Source: Pontiella sulfatireligans (lineage in GTDB: Bacteria; Verrucomicrobiota; Kiritimatiellia; Kiritimatiellales; Pontiellaceae). Taken from it: 64,000 bases of DNA. Below are positions 1-9,062 of the stretch, one piece after another. Below the pieces are notes generated by a model. It was not told where the DNA came from. It saw only the letters and a list, made by a program, of their open reading frames with translations, and did not search any database. The translations under genes and the position numbers were made by a program. Within the stretch, counting starts at the first letter, position 1; every line of letters starts with the position of its first letter. The stretch lies in contig NZ_CAAHFH010000001.1 of the NCBI RefSeq assembly GCF_900890705.1, forward strand, positions 558,001-622,000, written 5' to 3'.

Positions 1-13
1 GGGAGGCTGCCGG

Positions 14-361
14 ATGTTTGGATTAAGTAATTCGATCCGGGTATTCTTGGCGGTGGAGCCAGTGGACTTGCGTAAAAGTTTTAACGGACTGCATGGGGTT
101 GTGCTGGATCGACTGAAGGAGGATCCGTGTTCGGGGGCGCTGTATGTATTTACGAATCGCCGACGGAACCGGATCAAAACACTGTACTGGGACGGCACGG
201 GCATGTGGGTGGCGATCAAACGACTGGAGCAAGGTTGCTTTACCTGGCCGCAGGGCGTTGGAGAAAGTGAAAAACTCGCACTCGCACCGGAAGCACTGGC
301 CCTCCTGCTCGATGGCGTTGACCTGAAGCAGGGCTCGTTTAAGCCCTGGTACCAACGCTGA
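14..361 (+). CDS. tnpB: IS66 accessory protein TnpB
   Basis: Small accessory protein of IS66 elements, about 115 residues, the normal family length. The family signature is visible: an N-terminal VFLAVEPVDLRKSFNGL segment, then LYVFTNRRRNRIKTLYWDGTG and a C-terminal LLLDGVDL stretch. TnpB is required for IS66 transposition, but its biochemical role is not settled. The ATG at 14 has a GGGAGG stretch about 8 nt upstream. The gene lies 54 nt before tnpC. Confidence 0.93.
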   Translation: MFGLSNSIRVFLAVEPVDLRKSFNGLHGVVLDRLKEDPCSGALYVFTNRRRNRIKTLYWDGTGMWVAIKRLEQGCFTWPQGVGESEKLALAPEALALLLDGVDLKQGSFKPWYQR

Positions 362-415
362 TTCTTTTGCGTTTTTCGCCAGGTTGGTGCCGCATTTTTT
401 ACGAGTTTTGATATA

Positions 416-1936
416 ATGTGCGGCATGGTTTATACGCGTGAAAATTTCAATCAACTGCTCGCCGAAAATGCGAGTCTAAAGAGCGAGGTAAACCTGCTTC
501 AGGAAAAAGTTCAGTGCCTGATGAAGAAGCTATTCGGGCGCAGTTCGGAAAAACTCAGCCCCGATCAGCTGGAACTCGAGCTTGAAGAACTTCGCGAACT
601 GCAAGAGGCTTTGGAGCTGGCCGAAACGAAAGCCGAGTTGGCCGAAGAAGAACAAAAGGAATCAAAACGAGGGAAGCGCAAGGGGCTCGATGCGCGCATT
701 CCCAAAGACCTCCCGACCGAAACCATTATTATTGATCCAGATGAAGTTCTTGCCCATCCGGAGCTGTACAAAAAGATTGCCGAAGTCCGCACCGAAAAAC
801 TAGATGTCACGCCGACGCGCTTCTTTCGCACGGTCATCATTCGCAACAAATACAAGAAGCGCGACGACCGTTCCATTGCTCCGCTGATTGCTCCCGCGCC
901 GAAGCAACTGATCGAAAACTCCTACGCTTCCACCGGACTGGTTCTTCATATCATCCTGAGTAAATACTGCGACCACCTCCCGCTTTATCGGCAGGAACAA
1001 ATTTTTAAGCAACGCTTTGGAGTTGAGATCAGTCGGAAAACGATGGGCGGATGGATGTATCTCGTAGCCCAATGGTTATCTCTGATCTATGAAGCACTTC
1101 GAAATGAAATCCGCGCGAGCGGATACATTCAGGCCGACGAGACTTTTATCAAATATCAAGATCCGAAAAAGGACTACTGTCCCAACGGATACCTATGGGC
1201 TTATCATTCGCCAGGCAAAGGTGTGCTCTTTGAATGGTATGCTAGTCGCGCTGCGACCTGCCTTGACTCGATGTTGGTTGATTATGCCGGGCTGCTGCAA
1301 ACCGATGGCTACGCTGGCTATACCAGCTGGCTGAATAAGAAGTCGCATGCAAAAGAAAAAGCCGCAATCATTCATGCCGCCTGCTGGGCGCATGCCCGCC
1401 GCAAGTTCAGAGAGGTTCCGGGCAATCCGACTGCGGAGGACATCGTGAAACGCATTGCCAAACTTTACCGGGTTGAAAGAAAACTGCGCAACAACCCCGA
1501 CCTCGACCCCGCCGCATATCGACGGGAACACGCAACACCCGTTATGGAAGGAATCAAAACCATTCTCGAAACCGAACGGTTCCGGCAGCTGCCGCAAAGC
1601 AATTTCGGTAAAGCGATCAACTACACCCTCGAACGCTGGGATGCGCTCAACTTCTACCTTGAGCATGGGTGGCTCGAAATCGACAACAACCTTGTCGAGA
1701 ACGCCATTCGGCCGACCGCCATCGGAAAAAAGAATTTTCTCTTTTTCGGCAGCCCTGACTCCGGCCAGACCAGCGCTGTTATCTATAGCCTCATTGAAAC
1801 CTGCCGAAAGCTCGATATCAATCCGGCAGTCTACCTTCGTGAAGTCCTTACGGCTTTACCGACCATGAATCAATCCGAAGCGGCCAGTTGGACGCCTGCC
1901 CGCTGGAAATCAAACCGCGAAACCACCTGCGAGTAA
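416..1936 (+). CDS. tnpC: IS66 transposase TnpC
   Basis: DDE transposase of IS66. An N-terminal leucine-rich coiled coil (roughly residues 8-75) precedes the DNA-binding part. The catalytic triad is visible as D241 (in QADETF), D297 (in QTDGYAGY) and E428 (in NNLVENAIRP). The C-terminal IS66 tail (NPAVYLREVL) is present. The CxxC zinc-finger cysteines found in many IS66 transposases are absent from the segment around residues 95-140. The start is uncertain: ATG at 416 or ATG at 425 (MVYTRENF, which looks more family-like), and neither has a clear ribosome-binding site. The frame is intact, so the element may be active. Confidence 0.92.
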   Translation: MCGMVYTRENFNQLLAENASLKSEVNLLQEKVQCLMKKLFGRSSEKLSPDQLELELEELRELQEALELAETKAELAEEEQKESKRGKRKGLDARIPKDLPTETIIIDPDEVLAHPELYKKIAEVRTEKLDVTPTRFFRTVIIRNKYKKRDDRSIAPLIAPAPKQLIENSYASTGLVLHIILSKYCDHLPLYRQEQIFKQRFGVEISRKTMGGWMYLVAQWLSLIYEALRNEIRASGYIQADETFIKYQDPKKDYCPNGYLWAYHSPGKGVLFEWYASRAATCLDSMLVDYAGLLQTDGYAGYTSWLNKKSHAKEKAAIIHAACWAHARRKFREVPGNPTAEDIVKRIAKLYRVERKLRNNPDLDPAAYRREHATPVMEGIKTILETERFRQLPQSNFGKAINYTLERWDALNFYLEHGWLEIDNNLVENAIRPTAIGKKNFLFFGSPDSGQTSAVIYSLIETCRKLDINPAVYLREVLTALPTMNQSEAASWTPARWKSNRETTCE

Positions 1937-1998
1937 CTCCGTCAAGGCGGTCGCCGAAGAGACGCATACTTTTCTTCTGTTGCGAACAATGTCCCGTC

Positions 1999-3021
1999 TT
2001 AACGCGTTGCTTCCTTCAGCACCTGAAGCTGCCTGTAATGGCTCGCAGGAATAACGCCGGAATAGCTCAATGGGACATCCCAGGAAATCGTTCCGCCATG
2101 ATTGTTCGTGTGTTTGGTCCAGCCGACGACCAATTCGTCGGGGAAACGCGGCTCGCCCATGCCCCAGAAGGTGCCTAGGAAAGTAAGAAAATGAAGCTGG
2201 TCGCCTAGAAGGTTTGGACCCATATAGTACTCCTTTCGATCCCAAGGCCGGACTCCGCTTACCGGCAACCTCCAGTTTACCTCTCCAGCCAGATAGTCTT
2301 CATAGGCCGTTGCCGGCTTTTTCGGCTCACGGCTCCAACCGATGGGGCCGGTGTTATAGGAAACCAGAGCATCCGGGTTGCCGGATTTAAAGGCCTCCGT
2401 ATAGGCATGATACATCTCGGGCTGCTGAAATACACAGCCATCAATCCACCAGGCCGAGATGGAATTGCCCCATCGATTTGACCATTCGGCGATGATTTCC
2501 TGCCACTGGCTTTGACCTTCGGCCGATTCCTTTCTCCCATACGCGGGCAGATAGACACACAATTTTATTCCCCGTGGAATGAGTTCCGCAGCCAGGTCGG
2601 CAACTAAGTCACGGTTCGATGAGTTCGAGTTGTCTGAGCCAAAATATTTCTCATGCGTTTTATTTGGTGCGCAGAAATATCCTCCCTTTTGGCTGATGGT
2701 GATAAAGAAGTAGGGAACGTCGAGCGCTGATAATTGTTCCCCCAACTGCTTCACCTGAAACGAGTCCACCCGCTTGTTCCAGACCGCACGGTTCATTTCG
2801 CCTGGGACCTCGGTGCTGGCGGTATGAGCCAGATAGTGTGCGAACACGCCCCATTTGGCGTCACGCAACCATTGAGTATCTGGATTTAATTTCTTTTCGG
2901 GGGCATCAGCTTTTCCTAGGCCTTGCCCCGAATCTGCGACACGTGTCGATGGCGGCCGGGCGTCACCAAAAACAAACGAGGCAAAACAAACAACGACAAT
3001 ACTAAAACGGATCGTTTTCAT
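1999..3021 (-). CDS. Secreted GH29-like glycoside hydrolase (divergent fucosidase fold)
   Basis: A 340-residue protein with a signal peptide (residues 1-19). The body resembles the catalytic barrel of alpha-L-fucosidases: WGVFAHYLAH near residue 57 corresponds to the GH29 FGLFIHFG region, and AWWIDG places Asp194 where GH29 has its nucleophile in WFDG. The HHDGF motif of true GH29 enzymes is replaced (ISQKGG). The closest relative in the window is the middle domain of the protein at 16917-19391, which shares the WW(I/Y)DG motif. It is last in a minus-strand operon after the sulfatase; the gap of 261 nt makes co-transcription likely but unproven. AGGAGA precedes the ATG. The substrate is inferred from context only. 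Confidence 0.6.
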   Translation of the reverse strand: MKTIRFSIVVVCFASFVFGDARPPSTRVADSGQGLGKADAPEKKLNPDTQWLRDAKWGVFAHYLAHTASTEVPGEMNRAVWNKRVDSFQVKQLGEQLSALDVPYFFITISQKGGYFCAPNKTHEKYFGSDNSNSSNRDLVADLAAELIPRGIKLCVYLPAYGRKESAEGQSQWQEIIAEWSNRWGNSISAWWIDGCVFQQPEMYHAYTEAFKSGNPDALVSYNTGPIGWSREPKKPATAYEDYLAGEVNWRLPVSGVRPWDRKEYYMGPNLLGDQLHFLTFLGTFWGMGEPRFPDELVVGWTKHTNNHGGTISWDVPLSYSGVIPASHYRQLQVLKEATR

Positions 3022-3282
3022 AACTGGATTCTCCTAGGGTCAGTCGTCAATAGTTCATGCCGCCTTGCCTGTGGGGGCTCTAATTTCCCATTGTACCGAT
3101 TCCGTACATTCGCATTTTTTACCCTAGAGGCTCGGAGCAATATAAAATGCGGAGTCTCCGTGTCTCCAGCGCTGAGCGAAGCGTAAATAATTTTCGCAGC
3201 CGCTAAGCGATAATTTCTGAAGGAAATAGTGAACACCGTGAACGTTTCAAACAGGGCCGGTGCTCGTTTCGCCGAGGGGCAA

Positions 3283-5133
3283 TTATTCAATCGCCAATGC
3301 CCGGGTTGAATAATTTCCTTTTTTATAATCCGACATGCTTCCCATTCTGGGGTGGCTGATGAGGAACTGGTATTCGTCGACCAGATTGAATAGATAGTGG
3401 GTGGTGTTGGTCGGCAACGTGGCGCTTACGGTGTTTCCGCTTTCGAGTGTTGCCGGGGCGCGATACCATTCTTCGTATTGTTGCCCGCCGTTGGTGGTGT
3501 AGAGCAGATTCGCCCGGACCACCCGGTTGCCTTGCTCGGCATACTTCAACCAGACCTGATTGTCTTTCTGTCCGGATTCCAGGACCTTGCAGACGCCGTC
3601 TTTATGAGGCAGGTCGGCGCGGCAGAATGGATTCAGGTAGGGGAAGCTGGCGCCCATGGATTCCAGTTTCTGTTGTAGCAGTCGATCCATTTGCTGCGCT
3701 TTCTCCGGCATTTTGTCGGCCAGGTCGTTCATCTCTTCGATGTCCACTCTTTGGTCGCCGTTTTTGTAGAGCCGGTAGAGTTCCAAACGCTTCTTTTCCG
3801 GCTTGAAGTTGCGAATCACTTTATAGTCACCAATGCGCAGGGTGGAATGCATGGAAGCGCTGTTGGGAAAGTGGTGCATCATGCTGTTGCGCACGCTGCC
3901 GTCGGCTTCCTTCACCAGATTTCGGTCTGTCGGGTTTTGGCTCAGCAGTCTGGAGAGGTCGGCGCCGTCCAGCGCTTGTTCTTCGGGTTGTTCGGTGCCG
4001 GTCCAGTTCAGGATAGTGGGGTAGAAGTCGAGCCCATTGACCATCACGTTGGATTCCTCGCCTGCGGGGATGCCGGGGCCTGAGAAAATCATGGGTACGC
4101 GTATCCCGCCTTCCTGGGCGTGGATCTTCCCTTCGTCCAGCGGATAGTTGTCGGTGATGATCTCGCTGGGATACTTCTCCATTCCGCCGTTGTCCGAGGT
4201 GAAAATAATGTAGCTGTTTTCAACCAGCTTGTGCCCCGGCCAGCGCGGGTCGTCGGTGGTTTTCAAATAGTCGATCACCTGCCCGACATAATGATCGAAC
4301 ATCTCGACCATCGCGCCGTAATAGGGGTTTTTCTGCCCCGGAATTTTCCAGCCCTCGGGGTTCTCAGGATAGGGAACGTCCATCTTTTTGCAGTATTTCT
4401 TTAGCAGCGCTTCGCTCTGGGAGTGGATCGGGGTGTGGACCAGAAAGGTGGCATAGTAGAGGAAGAAGGGTTTGTCCTTGGATTGTTCCAAAAAATCCAA
4501 CGCATCGGCCGTGGTCTGATCGTACGGGAACCCGTTTTTGTCCAGGCGGTATTTATCGTTCTTCTTATCCGTGGCAAATCCGGTCAGTCGGTGGGGATTC
4601 ATCTTTGCACTGACGCCCAGGTTGCTTCGCGTAAAATCGAATCCATGATCTTCAGGCTGGGGAAACGCATGATGACTTATAGCGATATGCCATTTCCCGG
4701 AGTGACCGGTTGTATAGCCGTTTGCCTTCAGCGCTTCCGGCAGAGTGGTCTCGGATGTCGGCAGTCTACCGCTGTACCAAGGCGAGATCACCGACCATAC
4801 TTTTTCGTTGTGCGGAATGGGCGGCGCGCCGCCAACCACATGCGTCCGCTGCAAACGTGCCGGATGTTTTCCTGCCAATATGGCACCGCGCGAGGGGGCG
4901 CAGGTCGGGGCGGGGGAATAGGCCTGCCAAAACTTAACGCCTTCCTTTGCCAACTGGTCGATGTTGGGCGTCTCGTAGGGAGACGGTTCGTCGATGTCGT
5001 AGCATTTTACATCCTGCCAGCCCAGGTCATCGGCCAAGATCAGTACAACGTTCGGTTTGTCCGGGCGTTCAGCGCTTGCCAATCCGCAAGCCGAAGCGAG
5101 CAGGGCGATTGATACGATTTGTTTCATCATCAT
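3283..5133 (-). CDS. Secreted S1-family sulfatase
   Basis: Formylglycine-dependent sulfatase of about 616 residues that removes sulfate esters, most likely from a sulfated polysaccharide. A signal peptide is followed by PNVVLILADDLGWQDV (metal-binding Asp pair), the maturation motif CAPSR with the future formylglycine at Cys78, and KWH and DNGG motifs further on. The open frame runs upstream to 5406 across the preceding gene, but I start it at the ATG at 5133 (MMMKQ) because AGGA lies about 7 nt before it and the signal peptide begins there. It follows the DUF1080 gene by 62 nt in the same operon. It is longer than the two other sulfatases here, with a C-terminal beta-rich extension. Confidence 0.93.
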   Translation of the reverse strand: MMMKQIVSIALLASACGLASAERPDKPNVVLILADDLGWQDVKCYDIDEPSPYETPNIDQLAKEGVKFWQAYSPAPTCAPSRGAILAGKHPARLQRTHVVGGAPPIPHNEKVWSVISPWYSGRLPTSETTLPEALKANGYTTGHSGKWHIAISHHAFPQPEDHGFDFTRSNLGVSAKMNPHRLTGFATDKKNDKYRLDKNGFPYDQTTADALDFLEQSKDKPFFLYYATFLVHTPIHSQSEALLKKYCKKMDVPYPENPEGWKIPGQKNPYYGAMVEMFDHYVGQVIDYLKTTDDPRWPGHKLVENSYIIFTSDNGGMEKYPSEIITDNYPLDEGKIHAQEGGIRVPMIFSGPGIPAGEESNVMVNGLDFYPTILNWTGTEQPEEQALDGADLSRLLSQNPTDRNLVKEADGSVRNSMMHHFPNSASMHSTLRIGDYKVIRNFKPEKKRLELYRLYKNGDQRVDIEEMNDLADKMPEKAQQMDRLLQQKLESMGASFPYLNPFCRADLPHKDGVCKVLESGQKDNQVWLKYAEQGNRVVRANLLYTTNGGQQYEEWYRAPATLESGNTVSATLPTNTTHYLFNLVDEYQFLISHPRMGSMSDYKKGNYSTRALAIE

Positions 5134-5195
5134 GCGATTTCCTGTTTCCATATTATTCTTTTTCCCTTTTCTGCCTGTTTTTCGAGAGGTTTTAT

Positions 5196-6194
5196 TTACC
5201 TTTGTCCGGCAATGGGGGTAAGCACTATGTTCCTGAAACTGGCCGCGCCATGGTTTCCCTGCAGGTAGAGCGGGCCGGGTTTCATCGGATCCGATCCCAG
5301 TGCTCCACCCGTGCAGCCCAGCAGCGGTTGGTTGTCGATAATTGTTGTTCCGTTCAATACCACGGTTACGTGCCGCTCCAGCAAGGTAACATCCAGCGTT
5401 TGCCACTGCCCCGCCGGTTTCTCCGCGCTTTCAGCGGGGGTGATGCGACTGTAGATTGCGCCCATGTTGTGGGAGTCTAGAGGCTTCCCGTAGGAATCGA
5501 GGATTTGAAGCTCGTAGATGCCGCGAAGGTAGATTCCGCTATTGGATTTTTCCGGGACATTGACCTCCAGCTTTAGGTTGAAATCCTCGAACTCGGCGAT
5601 GGTCTTCAGGTTCCCGTAGGCAACATGTTTTTTGCCCTCGGTCTGCATTGGCTTGTTGACCAGTATGCCGTTTTCCGCAACCCATCCATTGGCATTGTTT
5701 GGATTGGTCAATACCCATCCATCCAGGTTTTTGCCGTTGAACAAGGCCATCGGCTTCTCCCGGGTTGTTTTGGACAGATCCGGCTTGGGGGGCAGGGGAG
5801 ACATGCGTTTCCCGGTAAAGTCCGCCCGCCCGAACTGCTTGCCGTCGGGTTTGTTTTTTACGGTAACGAGCTTCAGGTCGTCGCCATCCAGCGTTGCCGT
5901 GATAGTTTCGGTAATCTTCTTTCCCTTGTCCGGTCCGCGCCGCTGGACCTGAACGCGCGTGACGATAAGTTTTCCGTCTTCGATCTTGATCGAGTCCACC
6001 GGTGTCACACTGCCGCCACCCCAAAGAATGTCGCCCTTCAGCTCTCCCTTCTCCTGGGTGACCCCAAGCCAACCCGCACCGCCGCCGGGAATGGTCAAAG
6101 CCCAGTTGTCTATATAGGGTTTGTCGGCGCAGGCGCACAGGTTGCCCGTCGCCAAGACCAGCATCATCATTACACAACCTATGTTCTTTTTCAT
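5196..6194 (-). CDS. Secreted DUF1080 (3-keto-disaccharide hydrolase-like) protein
   Basis: A 332-residue exported protein. After a signal peptide with a Cys-containing end (possibly a lipoprotein) comes an N-terminal beta domain (about residues 25-135). A DUF1080 jelly-roll follows (about 145-330), with family features ALFNGKNLDGW and SGIYLRGIYELQILDSYG. Some DUF1080 proteins hydrolyse 3-keto-glycosides; others may only bind glycans. It sits between the GH92 gene (49 nt upstream) and the sulfatase in one minus-strand unit, so a role in trimming the same glycan is plausible. The actual reaction is unknown. Confidence 0.85.
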   Translation of the reverse strand: MKKNIGCVMMMLVLATGNLCACADKPYIDNWALTIPGGGAGWLGVTQEKGELKGDILWGGGSVTPVDSIKIEDGKLIVTRVQVQRRGPDKGKKITETITATLDGDDLKLVTVKNKPDGKQFGRADFTGKRMSPLPPKPDLSKTTREKPMALFNGKNLDGWVLTNPNNANGWVAENGILVNKPMQTEGKKHVAYGNLKTIAEFEDFNLKLEVNVPEKSNSGIYLRGIYELQILDSYGKPLDSHNMGAIYSRITPAESAEKPAGQWQTLDVTLLERHVTVVLNGTTIIDNQPLLGCTGGALGSDPMKPGPLYLQGNHGAASFRNIVLTPIAGQR

Positions 6195-6243
6195 AAACGA
6201 TTCCGGTTATTCTGCCTTTGGAACTTAACTAAATCACTGGGTT

Positions 6244-8592
6244 TTATCTTCCCCGTTCGATGGCTTTCGGGAATGTTCCGTTGCTCATCGACGGCGGACG
6301 ATTGTTTTTGGCGCTGCCCCATTTGCTTTCGGTCGGTCCCATGACGAGTTCGAGGGTTCCGCCGGAGATCAGTTCTTTGTGCGTGATCCACGTGCGGTTC
6401 AGCGGCTGGCCGTTGAGGGTCGCCGATTGGATATAGTAATTTTTCGGCGCATTATTTTTGGCGACGATCTTGAAGGTCTTGCCCTGAGTGCGGAGATGGT
6501 ATTGCTCGTCTAGGTTGATCTCGATTTCGTCGAAGACCGGGCTGCCGATATGCCAAACGTTTTCGCCGGGTGCCACCGGATTTAAGCCTATCGCATTCAA
6601 CACATACCAGGCGGAGAGCTGGCCAAAGTCGTCGTTGTGGGCGAGTCCGTTGTGGTCGGTTCCGTAGGCGCCGTCCAGCACGGTGCGGGTCCAGTACTGC
6701 GTCCGCCACGGCTTGCCGACAAAGTTGAAGTAGGAGATGATCTGGTGAACCGGCTCGTTGGAATGGTTGTAGTATGGGTTGCCGGGGGAGAAGTCCGCCG
6801 GGGCGCCTTCGAAAAGTTCTTCCAGCTCAGACGCGAAACGCTTTTCGCCCATCAGATCGATTAGCCCCTGAACGTCATGCGGCACAAACCAGCTCCATTG
6901 GTAGGTATTGCCCTCTTTGCAGCCCGCTCTCGAAAATTTGTCGGTCCACGGGTTCTTCCAGTTTCCTTTGGCATCCTTTGAGCGCATCCAGCCGACGTTG
7001 GGATCAAAAAGTTTTTTATAGTTCTCGCCGGCGCGCTTGCCATAGAATTTGGCATCCTTGGTTTTGCCCAAGGTTTCGGCAAAGCGGCTGATGCACCAGT
7101 CGCCGTAGGTATTCTCCAACGTCAGCGAGATGGCCATCTTCGGGTGGCTGTATACGTACCCGTGAGAGTTCATTTCATCCGGATAATATCGGGTGGAATT
7201 CGGGCCGGTGGCCTCCTGGATGGCAATTTCATAGGCGCGGTCGACATCAAAGTTGCGAATGCCCTTCATATAGGCATCCACGGTTACCGAAATCCCGGGG
7301 TCGCCCAGACCCGCGCCCGTATAGTCGCCCATCATCTGCCACAACGGATAGGTTTTCCCCGTCAGGGTGCAGATATCCAGGAAGGTGTTGACCTGATCGT
7401 TGACGATGTCCGGACGAACGAGGGTCAGCATCGGGAACACGTGTCTATAAACATCCCATCCGCTGAAGCCCATCCGCGTGGTGTAGTCTTTTCCACCATG
7501 GATTTTTTTGTCGGCGCCCCAGTATTTTCCATCCACATCCGTAAAGTCGCACGGATACATCATGGTACGGTAGAGCGCGCTGTAGAAGATCATTTTCTGG
7601 TCTTCGGTTCCACCTTGGGTGGTCAGCATGCCGTTGATTTCATCTTTCCAGGTTTGGCGTGCCTGAGCCTTGACGGCATCGAAGTCCCAGTGGGTCAGTT
7701 CCTGTTCGAGGTTGGCTTGGGCGCCTTCCATGCTGACATAGGAGATGCCAACCTTCATGGTGATTTGTTCGCCAGCCGTCGTGGCAAAGTTGGCGTAGAA
7801 GCCGAGGTCCTTATTCTCAACATCCGGTTTGGCACCCAGATCATCGCCCATGTTCCAGAGGCCGTACGAATCCCACTTCTTATCGAATTGGGCGTAGTAG
7901 TAGAGATTGTATTTGGTTCCTTTGGCAAACCCGTTCCCTTCGCCCCAGCAGCGGATCTTTCCCTTGATCGTGCCGTTTTCCACCACGATGTTGTGCTGCT
8001 TTCCTGAATAGCCGCCGATTTTGCGGGCCAAGTCGATTTGGATATGGCTGGAATCGGACTTCGGGAAGGTAAACCGCAGCATGCCGGCGCGCTGGGTACA
8101 GGTCAGCTCGGTCTGGATCTTGTATTTTTGGAGCATGACGCTGTAGTAGCCCGCCTCGGCGACCACGTCGTCATGGCTGAACTCGGACTTCCATCCCGAC
8201 CCTTTGGTTTTATATAGGTCAAGCGTGTTGGAACCACTGTGAAACTTGATTTTTCCGGTGGTTGGCATGACCTGGAAGTTGCCCAACGATCCCCCGAATC
8301 CCACGCCCGGCATGCGGTTGACGCTGAATCCCTCGATGGTTTTGTCGAAATAGTTGTATCCGCTGGTTTTTCCCTTCCCCGTTATCGTGTCCGGGCTAAG
8401 CTGCATCAGGCCAAATGGCATATTGGGTCCGGGGATGGTTCTTCCGCACCGTTTCTGTGCGCTATTGCCGATCACGGGGTTGATGTAGTCAACGGGGTTC
8501 GTTTTTTCCGTAGCTGCTGCCGCCATCTGTGTCGCCAAGATTACGAATGAGAGCAACCTGATTTTACGAAACGATTTAATGTGAAGTTTCAT
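6244..8592 (-). CDS. GH92 family alpha-mannosidase, secreted
   Basis: Calcium-dependent exo-alpha-mannosidase of family GH92, about 782 residues, a normal length. Visible signatures are NPVIGN near the mature N-terminus, GPNMPFGLMQLSPDT, GFSGWDVYRHVFPML (catalytic-domain start) and NDDFGQLSAWYVLNAIGLNPVAPG near the C-terminus. I start at 8592 (MKLHIK) rather than 8619 because AAGGA lies about 8 nt upstream and a signal peptide follows. It is the first gene of the minus-strand operon; a palindromic operator-like site lies about 120 nt upstream at 8711. Its presence suggests that the target glycan, or an associated N-glycan-like structure, carries mannose. Confidence 0.93.
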   Translation of the reverse strand: MKLHIKSFRKIRLLSFVILATQMAAAATEKTNPVDYINPVIGNSAQKRCGRTIPGPNMPFGLMQLSPDTITGKGKTSGYNYFDKTIEGFSVNRMPGVGFGGSLGNFQVMPTTGKIKFHSGSNTLDLYKTKGSGWKSEFSHDDVVAEAGYYSVMLQKYKIQTELTCTQRAGMLRFTFPKSDSSHIQIDLARKIGGYSGKQHNIVVENGTIKGKIRCWGEGNGFAKGTKYNLYYYAQFDKKWDSYGLWNMGDDLGAKPDVENKDLGFYANFATTAGEQITMKVGISYVSMEGAQANLEQELTHWDFDAVKAQARQTWKDEINGMLTTQGGTEDQKMIFYSALYRTMMYPCDFTDVDGKYWGADKKIHGGKDYTTRMGFSGWDVYRHVFPMLTLVRPDIVNDQVNTFLDICTLTGKTYPLWQMMGDYTGAGLGDPGISVTVDAYMKGIRNFDVDRAYEIAIQEATGPNSTRYYPDEMNSHGYVYSHPKMAISLTLENTYGDWCISRFAETLGKTKDAKFYGKRAGENYKKLFDPNVGWMRSKDAKGNWKNPWTDKFSRAGCKEGNTYQWSWFVPHDVQGLIDLMGEKRFASELEELFEGAPADFSPGNPYYNHSNEPVHQIISYFNFVGKPWRTQYWTRTVLDGAYGTDHNGLAHNDDFGQLSAWYVLNAIGLNPVAPGENVWHIGSPVFDEIEINLDEQYHLRTQGKTFKIVAKNNAPKNYYIQSATLNGQPLNRTWITHKELISGGTLELVMGPTESKWGSAKNNRPPSMSNGTFPKAIERGR

Positions 8593-8710
8593 ATTTAATT
8601 CCTTATCACTTTTGTTCACCTTGAGGCGCTATTCGAATGCAGGCACCCTGTTTATTCAAATTCCCTTTTCTAACAGCCGTGTATGTTCTCTCATAACCCA
8701 GAGCCTGGAT

Positions 8711-8728
8711 ATCATCCGTTTAGATGAT
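8711..8728 (-). promoter_or_regulatory. Operator-like palindrome, copy 1 (ATCATC-CGTTTA-GATGAT)
   Basis: Perfect 6+6+6 palindrome, read on the minus strand as ATCATC-TAAACG-GATGAT, which keeps the TAAA core seen in the other copies. It lies about 120 nt upstream of the GH92 start. Unlike the plus-strand copies, no -10-like hexamer sits 21-22 nt downstream on the minus strand, so its exact use is less clear. Confidence 0.55.
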
Positions 8729-8907
8729 GTCTTTGATCTATCGGATCGCTCGCTACGAGCGACACACCATGAGGCTGGAGCTTGCGACGGCAGCGAAGCG
8801 GCAACCCAAACGATTCTGCACCCGTTCTGCTTTTGGGAGAAGGCTGAAGGTGATGGTTTTACACTGAGGTCGCCCCGCTCCGGGCGCTATTCCTGTTGTT
8901 TACTGGC

Positions 8908-8953
8908 ATCATCTAAATGGATGATATGCATCATTCAAGGATTCGGGCATGTT
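8908..8953 (+). promoter_or_regulatory. Operator-like palindrome, copy 2, with -10-like hexamer
   Basis: ATCATC-TAAATG-GATGAT at 8908-8925, followed by ATGC. A CATGTT hexamer at 8948-8953 begins after a 22-nt spacer. The predicted transcript would start near 8960 and read into the esterase gene at 9063. Confidence 0.6.
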
Positions 8954-9062
8954 GGTTTTTTATAGTGCATTGCCAAAATCCCCGTTCAGTTTGGGGTGCG
9001 GCCTGGGAAATGGAAAAGCACAGGAAAACTATTCACAAGGATGGAATCGATTGGAGATGAAA

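Larger units (their letters stand above)
1..1950 (+). mobile_element. IS66-family insertion sequence, right part
   Basis: The window opens inside an IS66-type element carrying tnpB and tnpC in the usual order. The first gene of the family, tnpA, and the left terminal repeat lie outside the window. The right end should fall between the tnpC stop at 1936 and the convergent gene ending at 1999, but I could not assign the terminal repeat. The element abuts the 3' end of the glycan-locus operon. Confidence 0.85.
8593..9062. other. Divergent intergenic region with two operator-like palindromes
   Basis: A 470-nt gap between the divergent GH92 and esterase genes. It holds no convincing gene. It contains two copies of the ATCATC-N6-GATGAT palindrome (8711-8728 and 8908-8925), a small CGCT-CGCTACG-AGCG hairpin near 8748-8762, and GC-rich dyads around 8780-8890. 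I read it as the bidirectional control region of the two operons. Confidence 0.6.

Noticed and set aside
5133-5406. Upstream extension of the sulfatase frame to 5406
   Set aside because: It overlaps the DUF1080 gene, has no signal peptide, and AGGA plus a signal peptide mark the start at 5133.
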